NCBI RefSeq assembly: GCF_947492535.1
Contig: NZ_CANLNH010000002.1
Location: forward strand, 310,001-374,000
Direction: 5' to 3'
Length of the DNA: 64,000 bases
From: an uncultured Dokdonia sp.
GTDB taxonomy: Bacteria > Bacteroidota > Bacteroidia > Flavobacteriales > Flavobacteriaceae
Shown in pieces: positions 36,347-45,427 of this stretch (position 1 is its first letter; each line of letters opens with the position of its first letter). The translations under genes and the position numbers were made by a program. The notes under the pieces are model-generated. The model saw only the letters and a program-made list of their open reading frames with translations, was not told the origin of the DNA and ran no database searches.

Positions 36347-37813
36347 TTAGTTTCTAGGACGGATTTCAACAGTTACAAGATTATAACCTCCTCTTCCGTC
36401 TTCTACAGCAACTACTCCAGGGCCACTATTGTATACTCCTTTACCGTATTGTACATCTTCAAGATTACTTACACGACGTATAGTTGTATTTGAATCTGCT
36501 GCTCCTGTGTTAGGACCTGCTTGGCGAGGTGCTTGATCTGCACCAAACCCTACAGTTTGATCTATTTCTGTTCCAGCATCATATAAATATGATTTTGTAG
36601 TAGCTCCAAATCCTGAGTATGGAGTTTCTCCGTCTTCTCCAAATAATGGGAATCCTTCATTATTGTATGCAATAAACCAGTCGTTAGTATTTACAAGCAT
36701 GGTTCCGTATCCAAATTTATAAGCTGCTCCTACAGGTACTGTTAATTCGAAAGTAAGACTCTCTCCTGGACGTACATTTGCATTTTCATTATTTGCAACA
36801 GCCGTTACACCTTCTAATGTATTTAGGTAAGTTACCGCTACAGCTCTATTTCCATCTTCAGCGATTTCTTCTACACCACTATTTGGGTTTGCAGCACTAC
36901 CTTGAGAGAACCAAGGATCACTTTCTTGAGTAAATGCATAAGCAACACCTCCAGAAAGCACACTATAAGTAGATGCTAGACGAATAGGATCTCCATTAGG
37001 TCCTTCTTCATGAAACCAGTTATTTAATGCAGTTGGCATACCATCTTCAGCAATAGCTTCAAGACCAACCCCACGATCTGCTTCTCCTAATGTGAATAGT
37101 GGATTTGCTAATGCGTGTAATACAGTTATACCAGGAGTTACTACAAATCCATTTTGTGAGCTCGGTGCTTCATCTGGATTTGGAGTCATAATAGCAGTTA
37201 TAGTAAACGTAAACGTTCCTGCACTATTTGCTGTACCTGCCTCATAATCTAGAACAGCTGTGATATAGGTATCTCCACGACGACCATTTCTATCTACGAT
37301 ACGTGTAGCTGTATTTGGATCTTCAGGACCTACATTTGCTCCTGCTGGTGGGAAAAACTCCGGAAGGTTGTCTGCTTCTGTTCCTGCATCAAATAAGATA
37401 AGTTCACTAGCGATGTCTCCTGTAACAGGAGCGCCATTTTCCCATAGATCAATTCCTCCAAAATCTTCTGGCGCTAAAAACCAATCATTACTATTCCCCA
37501 TCATAGTTACTGGAGTAAATTTTGTACCAGGCACTGCTTGGAAAGAGATTTGATACTGATCTCCATTTTGATTCAGTGGTCCTGGGGTAGGAGTTTCACC
37601 ATCTCTTAAACGTTCTGAAAAAGGAATAGCTTCAAAATAATTTGCTGCATTTGTTACTGTAATATCAAAAGTAACGAGGTTTGCTTCTTCTTCCTGTTGT
37701 TGCTCTTCTTGTTGTTCTTCTTGCTGCTCTTCAACGAATATATCGTTGTCATCAGACTCACATGCTGCGAGTATGGTTACTAAGGCAAATGCCGATAAAA
37801 GTGTCTTTTTCAT
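36347..37813 (-). CDS. Lipoprotein with two spondin-N-like domains
   Basis: 488 residues. Lipobox LAAC at ~18, then an acidic Gln/Glu low-complexity stretch (VEEQQEEQQEEQQQEEE) as a spacer. Two related modules follow (~45-250 and ~250-488). Each has the spondin-N hallmarks: FDITVTNAANYFEA, then PVTMMGNSNDWFLAPE in the first and GTMLVNTNDWFIAYN in the second, later FDAGTEADN/YDAGTEIDQ and a conserved RIV/IRRV block. Bacterial spondin domains are surface-exposed with unknown ligands; metal binding is suspected from animal F-spondin. Single gene with its own terminator. Confidence 0.85.
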   Translation of the reverse strand: MKKTLLSAFALVTILAACESDDNDIFVEEQQEEQQEEQQQEEEANLVTFDITVTNAANYFEAIPFSERLRDGETPTPGPLNQNGDQYQISFQAVPGTKFTPVTMMGNSNDWFLAPEDFGGIDLWENGAPVTGDIASELILFDAGTEADNLPEFFPPAGANVGPEDPNTATRIVDRNGRRGDTYITAVLDYEAGTANSAGTFTFTITAIMTPNPDEAPSSQNGFVVTPGITVLHALANPLFTLGEADRGVGLEAIAEDGMPTALNNWFHEEGPNGDPIRLASTYSVLSGGVAYAFTQESDPWFSQGSAANPNSGVEEIAEDGNRAVAVTYLNTLEGVTAVANNENANVRPGESLTFELTVPVGAAYKFGYGTMLVNTNDWFIAYNNEGFPLFGEDGETPYSGFGATTKSYLYDAGTEIDQTVGFGADQAPRQAGPNTGAADSNTTIRRVSNLEDVQYGKGVYNSGPGVVAVEDGRGGYNLVTVEIRPRN

Positions 37814-38000
37814 TTTTAAATCTTTTTAATATTGTCTTTTTTATAATTCAAGTTTTGATAATCGAGTTGAAATTGCGTTCGATTATTTTGATAGTGCAAT
37901 ATTATGGCAAGAAATAGCCTGCGTCTAAAACAAACTAAATGAAGAGGAAAAACCCTATTTAAAGCGGAATGAGCGAAAAATGGAAAAAAGAAATGAGTTT

Positions 38001-38102
38001 TAAAAAGGAAAAAAAAGCACTAAAAAGGAAATATGTTAAAATTCTATGACCTATAGTTTTTTCTTATAGTGATTTTGGGTTTTAAAAAGGAATCTTTATA
38101 AA
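38001..38102. repeat. Three TAAAAAGGAA direct repeats in a 480-bp intergenic region
   Basis: Copies at 38001-38010, 38021-38030 (exactly 20 bp apart) and 38093-38102. They lie between the divergent spondin and ABC genes. Besides these and the palindrome at 38143 the 37814-38295 gap is AT-rich with no convincing gene. Confidence 0.5.
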
Positions 38103-38142
38103 GAAAAAATGTTTCATCACTGATTTTTATCAAAAAAATTAC

Positions 38143-38156
38143 GCTTTCGCGAAAGC
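38143..38156. repeat. Iterated palindrome copy (intergenic)
   Basis: GCTTTCGCGAAAGC, ~140 bp before the ABC ATPase start. Confidence 0.95.
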
Positions 38157-38295
38157 AAAAACAGAAATTTGACTTTTTTTACGTTGGATATGAATGTATT
38201 TATTCAGAATTGAGTTAACTATTTTTTAAAATAAAGGAATGCGCATGCGTTTTTATCGACAGAATACCACAAATTAATGTGTAATTTTGAAGCAT

Positions 38296-39981
38296 ATGGA
38301 TCAAGAAGCGCTACTTTCTATTAGAAATCTTTCAATAGCTTTTCCTCAAGGGAAAAAGATGGAAGAAATTATACATCATATTTCCTTTGATCTTTATAAA
38401 AACGAAATTCTTGCTATCGTAGGAGAGTCTGGATCTGGAAAATCAATTACTACACTTGCTACTTTAGGGTTATTAGATAAGAAAGCAATTGTAAAAGGAG
38501 AGATTAATTTTAAAGAGCAAGATTTGCTCTCCTATTCTGAATCATTGTATAGAACGATTCGTGGGCGTTTAATATCTATGATTTTTCAAGAACCAATGAG
38601 TTCTTTAAACCCATCTCTTACGTGCGGTTATCAGGTGGTTGAAATACTAAAGCAACATACTTCGCTTACTAAGCATGAGGCAAAAGATAAAACAATAGCA
38701 CTTTTTGAAAAAGTGAAATTACCTGATCCTAAAGAATTGTTTAATGCCTATCCACATCAAATAAGTGGGGGTCAAAAGCAGCGTGTCATGATAGCTATGG
38801 CTATTGCTTGTAGCCCAGAAATTCTTATTGCCGATGAACCTACTACGGCACTTGATGTTACGGTTCAAAAAGAAATTATACAGCTTCTAAAAGACATACA
38901 GAAGGATACAGGAATGAGTATTATTTTTATTTCACACGATTTATCTTTAGTAAAAGAGATCGCAGACCGTGTCCTTGTCATGTATAAAGGAGATATTGTA
39001 GAGGAAGCTTCTTCAGAAATGATTTTTAAAACACCTCAACATACCTATACAAAAGCATTATTGAGTGCCAGACCTTCTCTTGAGAACAGGTTAATTACAC
39101 TACCTACTATTAAAGATTATCTCTCAGACACATTACATACAGAAATCGAAATTCCTGAAGAGCGTACTAAAAGGTTAAAAGAATTGTATGAGACAACACC
39201 TATTTTAGAAGTACACAATGTTGAGAAAACATATATTTCAAAAACCGGGTTATTTGGAAAAGCTAGAGTTGTGAATGCAGTCAACGATGTTTCTTTCTCT
39301 CTTTATGAAGGAGAAACCTTAGGATTAGTAGGAGAGTCAGGTTGTGGGAAATCAACATTAGGAAATGTTATTTTGCAATTGGATAAAGTGTCTGCTGGAA
39401 GTGTGCTCTATAAAGGGAATGATATAACACATGTAAAAGGGAAGGAACTTAGAGCATTGCGTAAAGACATACAAATTATATTTCAAGACCCATACGCGTC
39501 ATTAAATCCTAGACTTACTATAGGGCAAGCAATCATTGAACCTATGGAGGTTCATAAGCTTTTCTCAAATAAGGAAACTCGTAAAGAGAAAGCATTAGAA
39601 ATCATGGAGAGAGTAGGTCTGGAAAGTGCTCAATTTAATAGGTATCCTCATGAATTTAGTGGAGGGCAGAGACAGCGTATAGGAATTGCACGCACTATTG
39701 CCGTACAACCTAAATTGATCATCTGTGATGAATCTGTAAGTGCATTAGATATTTCTGTGCAAGCACAAGTATTAAACTTACTTAATGAACTTAAACAGGA
39801 TTTTAAGTTTACGTATATTTTTATTTCCCATGATCTAGCGGTTGTAAAATACATGGCAGATCAACTCGTGGTAATGAATAAAGGGAGAATAGAAGAGATA
39901 GGTGAAGCAGATGAGATTTATAAAAATCCTCAAAAAGTGTATACTAAGAATCTTATAGACGCAATACCTAAAGGATCTTAA
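38296..39981 (+). CDS. Fused dipeptide/oligopeptide-type ABC transporter ATPase
   Basis: 561 residues from the ATG at 38296; a TTG nine bases earlier is less likely. Two complete ATPase halves: Walker A GESGSGKS with signature ISGGQKQR and Walker B ILIADEP, then Walker A GESGCGKS with signature FSGGQRQR and Walker B LIICDES. Each half ends in the oligopeptide-type C-terminal region (PQHTYTKALLSARPS; PQKVYTKNLIDAIP). This is the DppD-DppF or YejF/GsiA layout. It energises peptide uptake in family members. No permease or binding protein is adjacent, so partners are elsewhere. Confidence 0.93.
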   Translation: MDQEALLSIRNLSIAFPQGKKMEEIIHHISFDLYKNEILAIVGESGSGKSITTLATLGLLDKKAIVKGEINFKEQDLLSYSESLYRTIRGRLISMIFQEPMSSLNPSLTCGYQVVEILKQHTSLTKHEAKDKTIALFEKVKLPDPKELFNAYPHQISGGQKQRVMIAMAIACSPEILIADEPTTALDVTVQKEIIQLLKDIQKDTGMSIIFISHDLSLVKEIADRVLVMYKGDIVEEASSEMIFKTPQHTYTKALLSARPSLENRLITLPTIKDYLSDTLHTEIEIPEERTKRLKELYETTPILEVHNVEKTYISKTGLFGKARVVNAVNDVSFSLYEGETLGLVGESGCGKSTLGNVILQLDKVSAGSVLYKGNDITHVKGKELRALRKDIQIIFQDPYASLNPRLTIGQAIIEPMEVHKLFSNKETRKEKALEIMERVGLESAQFNRYPHEFSGGQRQRIGIARTIAVQPKLIICDESVSALDISVQAQVLNLLNELKQDFKFTYIFISHDLAVVKYMADQLVVMNKGRIEEIGEADEIYKNPQKVYTKNLIDAIPKGS

Positions 39982-40121
39982 ATCATAAATAGAAATACTT
40001 TCTTGGCTAGGTATAAGCAATTACCCATAAATGTAAACGCTTCTTTAATACTTTCAAAAAATGACTTGATAGGTTGTAGGGAGTACTTTTTTTGCATGGT
40101 AGTCAGTTTAGGGATAAAACA

Positions 40122-40149
40122 AAATCCGCAGGGCTCCCCCCGCGGATTT
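40122..40149. terminator. Terminator-like hairpin in the ABC/M91 gap
   Basis: AAATCCGC / GCGGATTT, with a GC-rich loop; the T-rich side (TTTTGTTTT) is on the minus strand. The surrounding gap 39982-40437 (456 bp) also has an 8-bp inverted repeat GATAAAGT/ACTTTATC (40204-40250). A 40-codon minus-strand ORF (40097-39978) is noted among the findings. Confidence 0.55.
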
Positions 40150-40437
40150 CTAACAAATCATAACATTAAACACTCGTATGAGTTTTAAAGCTATATGGTT
40201 TTGATAAAGTTTAGTTGGTCATTAGTCTGATCTTTCGTACACTTTATCGGTATCAATTATTGTATTTGGGGATTGCTAAAGTAGTATATTTTTTTACTTA
40301 TGCAAACTTTATTCTTAAATTTTTCATTCAAATGTTAAAAATTTGTGTATTTCATCGATTTTATTGAGTTTTTAATCGTGAAAATGAAATAGCTGAAAGA
40401 AAATGCTTGTATAAAACAGTTGTTTTTGAGAATGAAA

Positions 40438-41094
40438 CTATTTGAAAATTCGGGAAATTCTTCTTTTTTCTTTTGTTCCGTGTTTTCGTACGTCACATAC
40501 ATCTGCAACTTTATAATAAGACCGGCCATAATTGGAACGCTTATCTTCTTGAAGTCGTTTTGCAACTTGATTTGTCATTCTAATTACAAATTCTTCTTCT
40601 TTATTAGGAAAAGAAAGATCTCGCCCTATATGATCTAATTTTTTTCCTCTAGGAGAGTGATCTCTTTTACGCTTAAGATATTCTTCTGTTTCGTAGAGTT
40701 CATTATAGCAATGTATTAACTCATGAGCTAATACTGCCATGGGAGAATTATATCCTTTATTTTTTACAAACCACTTTTTTTTGTGGTTTTTTCTAAAGAC
40801 GACGCCATGTGTATCATAAAAGCCTACCGTATTATTTGCGGGACTATAAAAGTTTTTACCTTCAGAATATACAATTTTAATATTGTTTTGGGTATCTGCG
40901 ATAAGAACATCGATAATATCTACGGTTTCTAGGGCTCCATTATCTTCATAAGTAATGGTAAGCGCATTAGTCTTATGTAAATAATCTAATGCTTTTGTAG
41001 TATTTCGTAAAAATCGATCAGTGATTGTATTGTAATCATGATCTTCAATATAGATATATGGATGTGGGATGTCTTGAAGATCGTAGATAACCAT
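40438..41094 (-). CDS. M91-like (NleD-type) zinc metalloprotease, effector-like
   Basis: 218 residues, no signal peptide or membrane segment. Zinc motif HELIH in AVLAHELIHCYNELY (near residue 125) and a downstream acidic cluster NKEEEFVIRMTNQVA that would supply the third ligand, followed by RSNYGRSYY. The combination of an early FYSPANNTVGFYD strand, HELIH and the later EE...N pattern fits peptidase family M91, whose studied member NleD is a host-kinase-cutting effector of pathogenic E. coli. Here the target is unknown. It starts 3 bp after the end of the CoA-transferase B gene, as if added to the end of that operon. Basic C-terminus (KEKRRISRIFK). Confidence 0.72.
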   Translation of the reverse strand: MVIYDLQDIPHPYIYIEDHDYNTITDRFLRNTTKALDYLHKTNALTITYEDNGALETVDIIDVLIADTQNNIKIVYSEGKNFYSPANNTVGFYDTHGVVFRKNHKKKWFVKNKGYNSPMAVLAHELIHCYNELYETEEYLKRKRDHSPRGKKLDHIGRDLSFPNKEEEFVIRMTNQVAKRLQEDKRSNYGRSYYKVADVCDVRKHGTKEKRRISRIFK

Positions 41095-41097
41095 ACA

Positions 41098-41754
41098 TTA
41101 GAGATTCATTTCAGGAACATTATCAGGAATTGTTAATCTTCCTTCGGTTGCGTTTTTGATATCTTCTACAGAAACACCAGGAGCTCTCTCTAAGAGTACA
41201 AAACCATCTTTGGTAACTTCTAGTACAGCTAGATTTGTTACAATCTTTTTAACGCATCCTACCCCAGTAAGTGGTAAGCTACACGTATTTAATAATTTTG
41301 ATTTCCCAGCTTTGTTGGTATGCATCATAGCAACGATAATGTTTTCTGCACTTGCTACCAGATCCATGGCGCCTCCCATACCTTTTACCATTTTACCTGG
41401 GATTTTCCAATTTGCAATGTCTCCATTATCTGCCACTTCCATAGCGCCTAAAATGGTAAGATCTACGTGTTGGCCACGTATCATACCAAAACTAGTAGCG
41501 CTATCAAAAAAGCTTGCGCCGGGTAACGTAGTGATAGTTTGTTTTCCTGCATTTATAATATCGGCATCTTCTTCTCCTTCAAATGGGAAAGGCCCCATAC
41601 CTAATACGCCATTTTCGCTTTGAAACTCTACTTCTATATCATGACGAACATAATTTGCCACCAATGTTGGAATACCTATACCTAAGTTTACGTAATATCC
41701 ATTTTTTACTTCTTGAGCGATGCGTTGTGCGATTTGATTTTTATCTAATGCCAT
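41098..41754 (-). CDS. scoB: 3-oxoacid CoA-transferase, subunit B
   Basis: 218 residues. The catalytic glutamate lies in FQSENGVLGMGP; VNLGIGIPTLVANYV and the C-terminal APGVSVEDIKNATEG are typical. With subunit A it moves CoA from succinyl-CoA to acetoacetate, opening ketone bodies to the TCA cycle. It follows subunit A after 36 bp. Confidence 0.94.
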   Translation of the reverse strand: MALDKNQIAQRIAQEVKNGYYVNLGIGIPTLVANYVRHDIEVEFQSENGVLGMGPFPFEGEEDADIINAGKQTITTLPGASFFDSATSFGMIRGQHVDLTILGAMEVADNGDIANWKIPGKMVKGMGGAMDLVASAENIIVAMMHTNKAGKSKLLNTCSLPLTGVGCVKKIVTNLAVLEVTKDGFVLLERAPGVSVEDIKNATEGRLTIPDNVPEMNL

Positions 41755-41790
41755 ATTTGCAATGAGTTAATGGTATAATCAATGACTATT

Positions 41791-42492
41791 TTAGTGTTTT
41801 TGTCTTACGGTTCTTTGCTCAATACGTTTTTCATAATGTTCTCCTTGAAAAATACGTTGTACAAAAATACCAGGGATATGTATTTGGTTAGGATCTAAAG
41901 TTCCTACGGGAACAAGCTCTTCTACTTCTGCTACTGTAATTTTTGCAGCCCCACACATATTCGGATTAAAGTTGCGAGCGGTACCTTTAAAAATAAGATT
42001 TCCAGCAGCATCTCCTTTCCAAGCCTTTACAAATGCAAAGTCTGCGTCAAAAGCATATTCTAGCACATGCATTTTGCCATTAAATTCTCGAGTTTCTTTT
42101 CCTTCTGCTACTTCAGTACCATATCCAGCGGGAGTGTAAAATGCAGGAAAACCACCTTGAGCAGCTCTACAACGTTCGGCAAGTGTACCTTGTGGAATAA
42201 GCTCTACATCGAGTTCTCCACTAAGCATTTGTCTTTCAAATTCAGCATTTTCACCAACATACGAAGAAATCATCTTTTTGATTTGACGCTTTTGAAGCAA
42301 TAATCCCAGTCCAAAATCATCTACTCCAGCATTATTAGAAATGCAGGTAAGCTCGTTTATATTAAGGTGCACCAATTCTGCGATAGCATTTTCCGGAATA
42401 CCACTTAATCCAAAACCTCCAAGCATCATTGTCATTCCACTTTTCACACCTTGTAAGGCATTTTGGACACCGTCAACTTTCTTTGTGATCAT
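41791..42492 (-). CDS. scoA: 3-oxoacid CoA-transferase, subunit A
   Basis: 233 residues. [23 protein letters not shown] is the CoA-binding glycine-rich start and [21 protein letters not shown] is characteristic. It forms the heteromeric enzyme with the next gene. First gene of a scoA-scoB-M91 unit. Confidence 0.94.
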   Translation of the reverse strand: MITKKVDGVQNALQGVKSGMTMMLGGFGLSGIPENAIAELVHLNINELTCISNNAGVDDFGLGLLLQKRQIKKMISSYVGENAEFERQMLSGELDVELIPQGTLAERCRAAQGGFPAFYTPAGYGTEVAEGKETREFNGKMHVLEYAFDADFAFVKAWKGDAAGNLIFKGTARNFNPNMCGAAKITVAEVEELVPVGTLDPNQIHIPGIFVQRIFQGEHYEKRIEQRTVRQKH

Positions 42493-42537
42493 TGTTATTT
42501 AATTTGAACTAAAAATACAAAAATTAGAGGGGAGTAC

Positions 42538-42551
42538 GCTTTCGCGAAAGC
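42538..42551. repeat. Iterated palindrome copy (intergenic scoA/PBP1A)
   Basis: GCTTTCGCGAAAGC, immediately next to the PBP1A terminator and ~46 bp before the scoA start. Confidence 0.95.
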
Positions 42552-42558
42552 ATAAAAA

Positions 42559-42582
42559 AACCCTATCAAAAAAGATAGGGTT
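42559..42582 (-). terminator. Terminator after PBP1A
   Basis: AACCCTATC / GATAGGGTT with T7 on the minus strand, 27 bp after the stop. Confidence 0.82.
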
Positions 42583-42608
42583 ATAAATATATTTTAGGAT
42601 GAAACTAA

Positions 42609-44939
42609 TTAAATGTCTAATTCGTCAAAATCATCATTATCTGTATTTTGCGATTTATATTTTTCACAATCTACTTCAATAGATAGATTTTTGGGTTTTG
42701 TAAAACTACCATCAGAGATATTAAGATCTTTATTCTTATAAACATCTTTCATATACAATCCCCATATGGGTAATGCCATAGAGGCTCCCTGTCCATATCG
42801 AGTAGTTCTAAAATGTGTTGCTCTATCATCGCCTCCTACCCAGACACCAGTGACTAGGTTAGGAACAATACCCATAAACCAACCATCACTTTGATTTTGT
42901 GTGGTTCCTGTTTTTCCAGCAATAGGATTTGTAAAAGAATACGGATGTCCAGTGACGACATTTTTGTAGTCAGCTCGATTAGATTTTCCAGTACGTAATC
43001 TTCTACCTGATCCAGACTGGGTAACCCCTTCCATCAATTTTAAGGTTACATACGCAGCTTCTTCACTGATAACATCATGTGTTTTTGGAACGTGTTGATA
43101 TAAAATAGTCCCGTTTTTATCTTGTATGGTACTTACAATTTGTGGTTCTATATATACGCCTTGATTTGCAAAAGCACTGTAGGCAGACACCATTTCATAA
43201 AGGCTTAAGTCTGCAGTTCCTAATGCAATGGAAGGCACAGCAGGAATATTACTTACATCTACACCTAATTTTTCTACAAGATCAATTACGGGTTGAGGTC
43301 CTACTTCATTCATTAATCTGGCCGAAATCGTATTAACAGATCCTGCAAGTGCATCTTTCATCGTCATCATCCCTCCATATTTTCCATCAGAGTTTTTAGG
43401 GCACCATTCTTTGGTATTTCCCATTTTTCCTTCAGCAATACAAAATAGTGTATTTGGAAGTGTATCACATGGGGAAATATGTAACTGATCTACCGCAGTA
43501 GCATATAAGAAAGGTTTAAAAGTAGATCCTACTTGACGTTTTCCTGTTTGTACATGATCATATTGAAAATGTGACATATTAATACCTCCTACCCATGCGC
43601 GAACTTCGCCAGTTTGTGGAACCATAGACATCATTCCTGTACGTAGGAACTTTTTGTAATAACGTATAGAATCACGAGGAGTCATTATTGTATCTATATT
43701 TCCTTGCCAAGAAAAAATAGACATATCTGTTTTTATGTCAAAAGACTTTCTAATATCACTTTCGCTTTTTCCAGAGGCTTTCATTTTACGCCAACGCTCA
43801 GAGCTTTTTATAGCATTATTAAATATAGTCTCTATTTCACTTTCTTCTATATCTCTAAAAGGAGCTGTTTTGTTTTTTATATTTTGCTTATCAAACTCAG
43901 CCTGTAGTCTAGGCATGTGTTTTTGTACAGCTTCTTCTGCTATTTGCTGCATTCTAGAGTCTATGGTTGTGGTGATAGTTAACCCATCTCTATAGATATT
44001 ATAGTATTCTAGATTTCCATCAGAATCTTCTCCTTTAGGGTTTTTTTCAATCCAATCTGCTAAGAATTTTTTAAGATTTTCTCTAAAATAGGTTGCCATT
44101 CCATCTCTATGTCCTTCAGGTGTATATCTTACCACCATTGGTAATCCTTGTAAGGAGTCTTTTTCAGCAGTAGTGAGGAAACCATTTTTTTCCATCTGCT
44201 TAAATACTTGATTACGGCGCCTTTTAGATTTTTCTCTAGAGATTTTTCTATGTGGGTTATATTGTCTAGGATTTTTAAGCATCGCTACAAAAACAGCCGA
44301 TTCTTCAATAGATAAATCGCTTACATTTTTATTAAAATAAATACGAGAAGCAGAGCTTATTCCAATAGCATTAAATAAGAACCCTTGTTTATTGAGATAC
44401 ATGGTAATGATCTCTTCCTTGGTGTATTGACGCTCTAAACGCGTAGCGATGACATATTCTTTTACCTTTTGAATTAGTCGTTCTACTGTAGATCTTGGTG
44501 GGTTTGAGAATAAAAGCTTGGATAATTGTTGTGTCACCGTACTTGCCCCTCCATTTTGTCCTAAATAAGCAATGGCTCTTGCCGTTCCTCTAAAATCAAT
44601 GCCAGAATGATCAAAATATCGTTCATCTTCTGTAGCGACTAAGGCATCCACAAGATGTTGAGGAAGGTCTTCATACTTAATAGGTGTACGATTTTCATTA
44701 TAATACGTCCCTAATTGTTTACCATCTGCAGAAAGAATCTTGGTAGCAAGATTGCTTTCAGGATTTTCTAATTCTTCAAAGGTGGGAAGTTTGCCAAATA
44801 CATTCCAACTTGCTAGTAAAAATAACAATACGACTGCTAAAAGTCCTCCCGCAAATAATCCCCAAAACCATTTAATAAACTTCTTAAAGCCAGTTTGTGT
44901 ATTGGTCGCTTGCTTTTTTTTAATCTGCTTCTTTGCCAT
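42609..44939 (-). CDS. Class A penicillin-binding protein (PBP1A type)
   Basis: 776 residues. Basic N-terminus and one membrane span (~22-45), GT51 glycosyltransferase (ATEDERYFDHSGIDFRGTARA, QLSKLLFSNP), then a transpeptidase with GSTFKPFLY (SxxK), SVN in AGSVNTISARL and KTGTT. It polymerises and cross-links peptidoglycan in the periplasm. Third gene of the ricT-gldH-PBP1A unit, 5 bp after gldH. Confidence 0.95.
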   Translation of the reverse strand: MAKKQIKKKQATNTQTGFKKFIKWFWGLFAGGLLAVVLLFLLASWNVFGKLPTFEELENPESNLATKILSADGKQLGTYYNENRTPIKYEDLPQHLVDALVATEDERYFDHSGIDFRGTARAIAYLGQNGGASTVTQQLSKLLFSNPPRSTVERLIQKVKEYVIATRLERQYTKEEIITMYLNKQGFLFNAIGISSASRIYFNKNVSDLSIEESAVFVAMLKNPRQYNPHRKISREKSKRRRNQVFKQMEKNGFLTTAEKDSLQGLPMVVRYTPEGHRDGMATYFRENLKKFLADWIEKNPKGEDSDGNLEYYNIYRDGLTITTTIDSRMQQIAEEAVQKHMPRLQAEFDKQNIKNKTAPFRDIEESEIETIFNNAIKSSERWRKMKASGKSESDIRKSFDIKTDMSIFSWQGNIDTIMTPRDSIRYYKKFLRTGMMSMVPQTGEVRAWVGGINMSHFQYDHVQTGKRQVGSTFKPFLYATAVDQLHISPCDTLPNTLFCIAEGKMGNTKEWCPKNSDGKYGGMMTMKDALAGSVNTISARLMNEVGPQPVIDLVEKLGVDVSNIPAVPSIALGTADLSLYEMVSAYSAFANQGVYIEPQIVSTIQDKNGTILYQHVPKTHDVISEEAAYVTLKLMEGVTQSGSGRRLRTGKSNRADYKNVVTGHPYSFTNPIAGKTGTTQNQSDGWFMGIVPNLVTGVWVGGDDRATHFRTTRYGQGASMALPIWGLYMKDVYKNKDLNISDGSFTKPKNLSIEVDCEKYKSQNTDNDDFDELDI

Positions 44940-44944
44940 TATTA

Positions 44945-45427
44945 TTAATTTTGAGGGCGTTCTATACGCAATCCTACTTCTGTAATTCCTTCTAAATGTT
45001 CGTCTCCTGTGATGCTTCCGTTTTTACGAACCGCATGCTTTATGGAAAAGGTATAGGCTCCGCTTTCGCGAAAGCGTACCCCTTCTTTATACCATAATTT
45101 ATTTTCTTTTACGTCATTAAATCCAGTGCCTAACCATTTTCCTTCTGGAGTCGCCATAGGATACTCAAGGGTATCTGTGAGTTGTTTGCCATTAGGAAAA
45201 TCCATTCTTGTGATCAGGAATAAATTACTGTACTTATACTCGTTGGTGTTTCGTAATGTAATAAATACATTATGTGGTGTTATACTATCTACGTCAGAAA
45301 TCTCAAATTGGATCGATTCATTTATATTCCATCCATTAGTTACCGTTTGGTAATTGTCATATACCCGATTTGTATCACATGAGATCATAGTGATGACAAG
45401 AAGAATAACTATGCCTACTTTATGCAT
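44945..45427 (-). CDS. gldH: Gliding motility lipoprotein GldH
   Basis: 160 residues. Lipobox ISCD after a short hydrophobic start, then DTNRVYDNYQTVTNGWNI, and a domain ending in GITEVGLRIE, as in GldH of flavobacteria. It is a part of the Gld machinery that supports gliding and T9SS secretion. Overlaps the ricT end by 8 bp. A palindrome copy at 45061-45076 is read as RFRES. Confidence 0.9.
   Translation of the reverse strand: MHKVGIVILLVITMISCDTNRVYDNYQTVTNGWNINESIQFEISDVDSITPHNVFITLRNTNEYKYSNLFLITRMDFPNGKQLTDTLEYPMATPEGKWLGTGFNDVKENKLWYKEGVRFRESGAYTFSIKHAVRKNGSITGDEHLEGITEVGLRIERPQN
45061..45076. repeat. Iterated palindrome copy (inside gldH)
   Basis: CGCTTTCGCGAAAGCG. Minus-strand reading is V-R-F-R-E-S-G, a third reading frame compared with the AFAKA and LSRK versions. 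Confidence 0.95.

Noticed and set aside
37681-37740. Repeated GAA/CAA triplets in the spondin lipoprotein gene as a satellite repeat
   Set aside because: They encode the Glu/Gln spacer after the lipobox, a common feature of lipoproteins; no exact unit is maintained.
41156-41623. 155-codon plus-strand ORF over scoB
   Set aside because: Mirror of a clearly conserved gene on the other strand; the peptide has no domain-like features.
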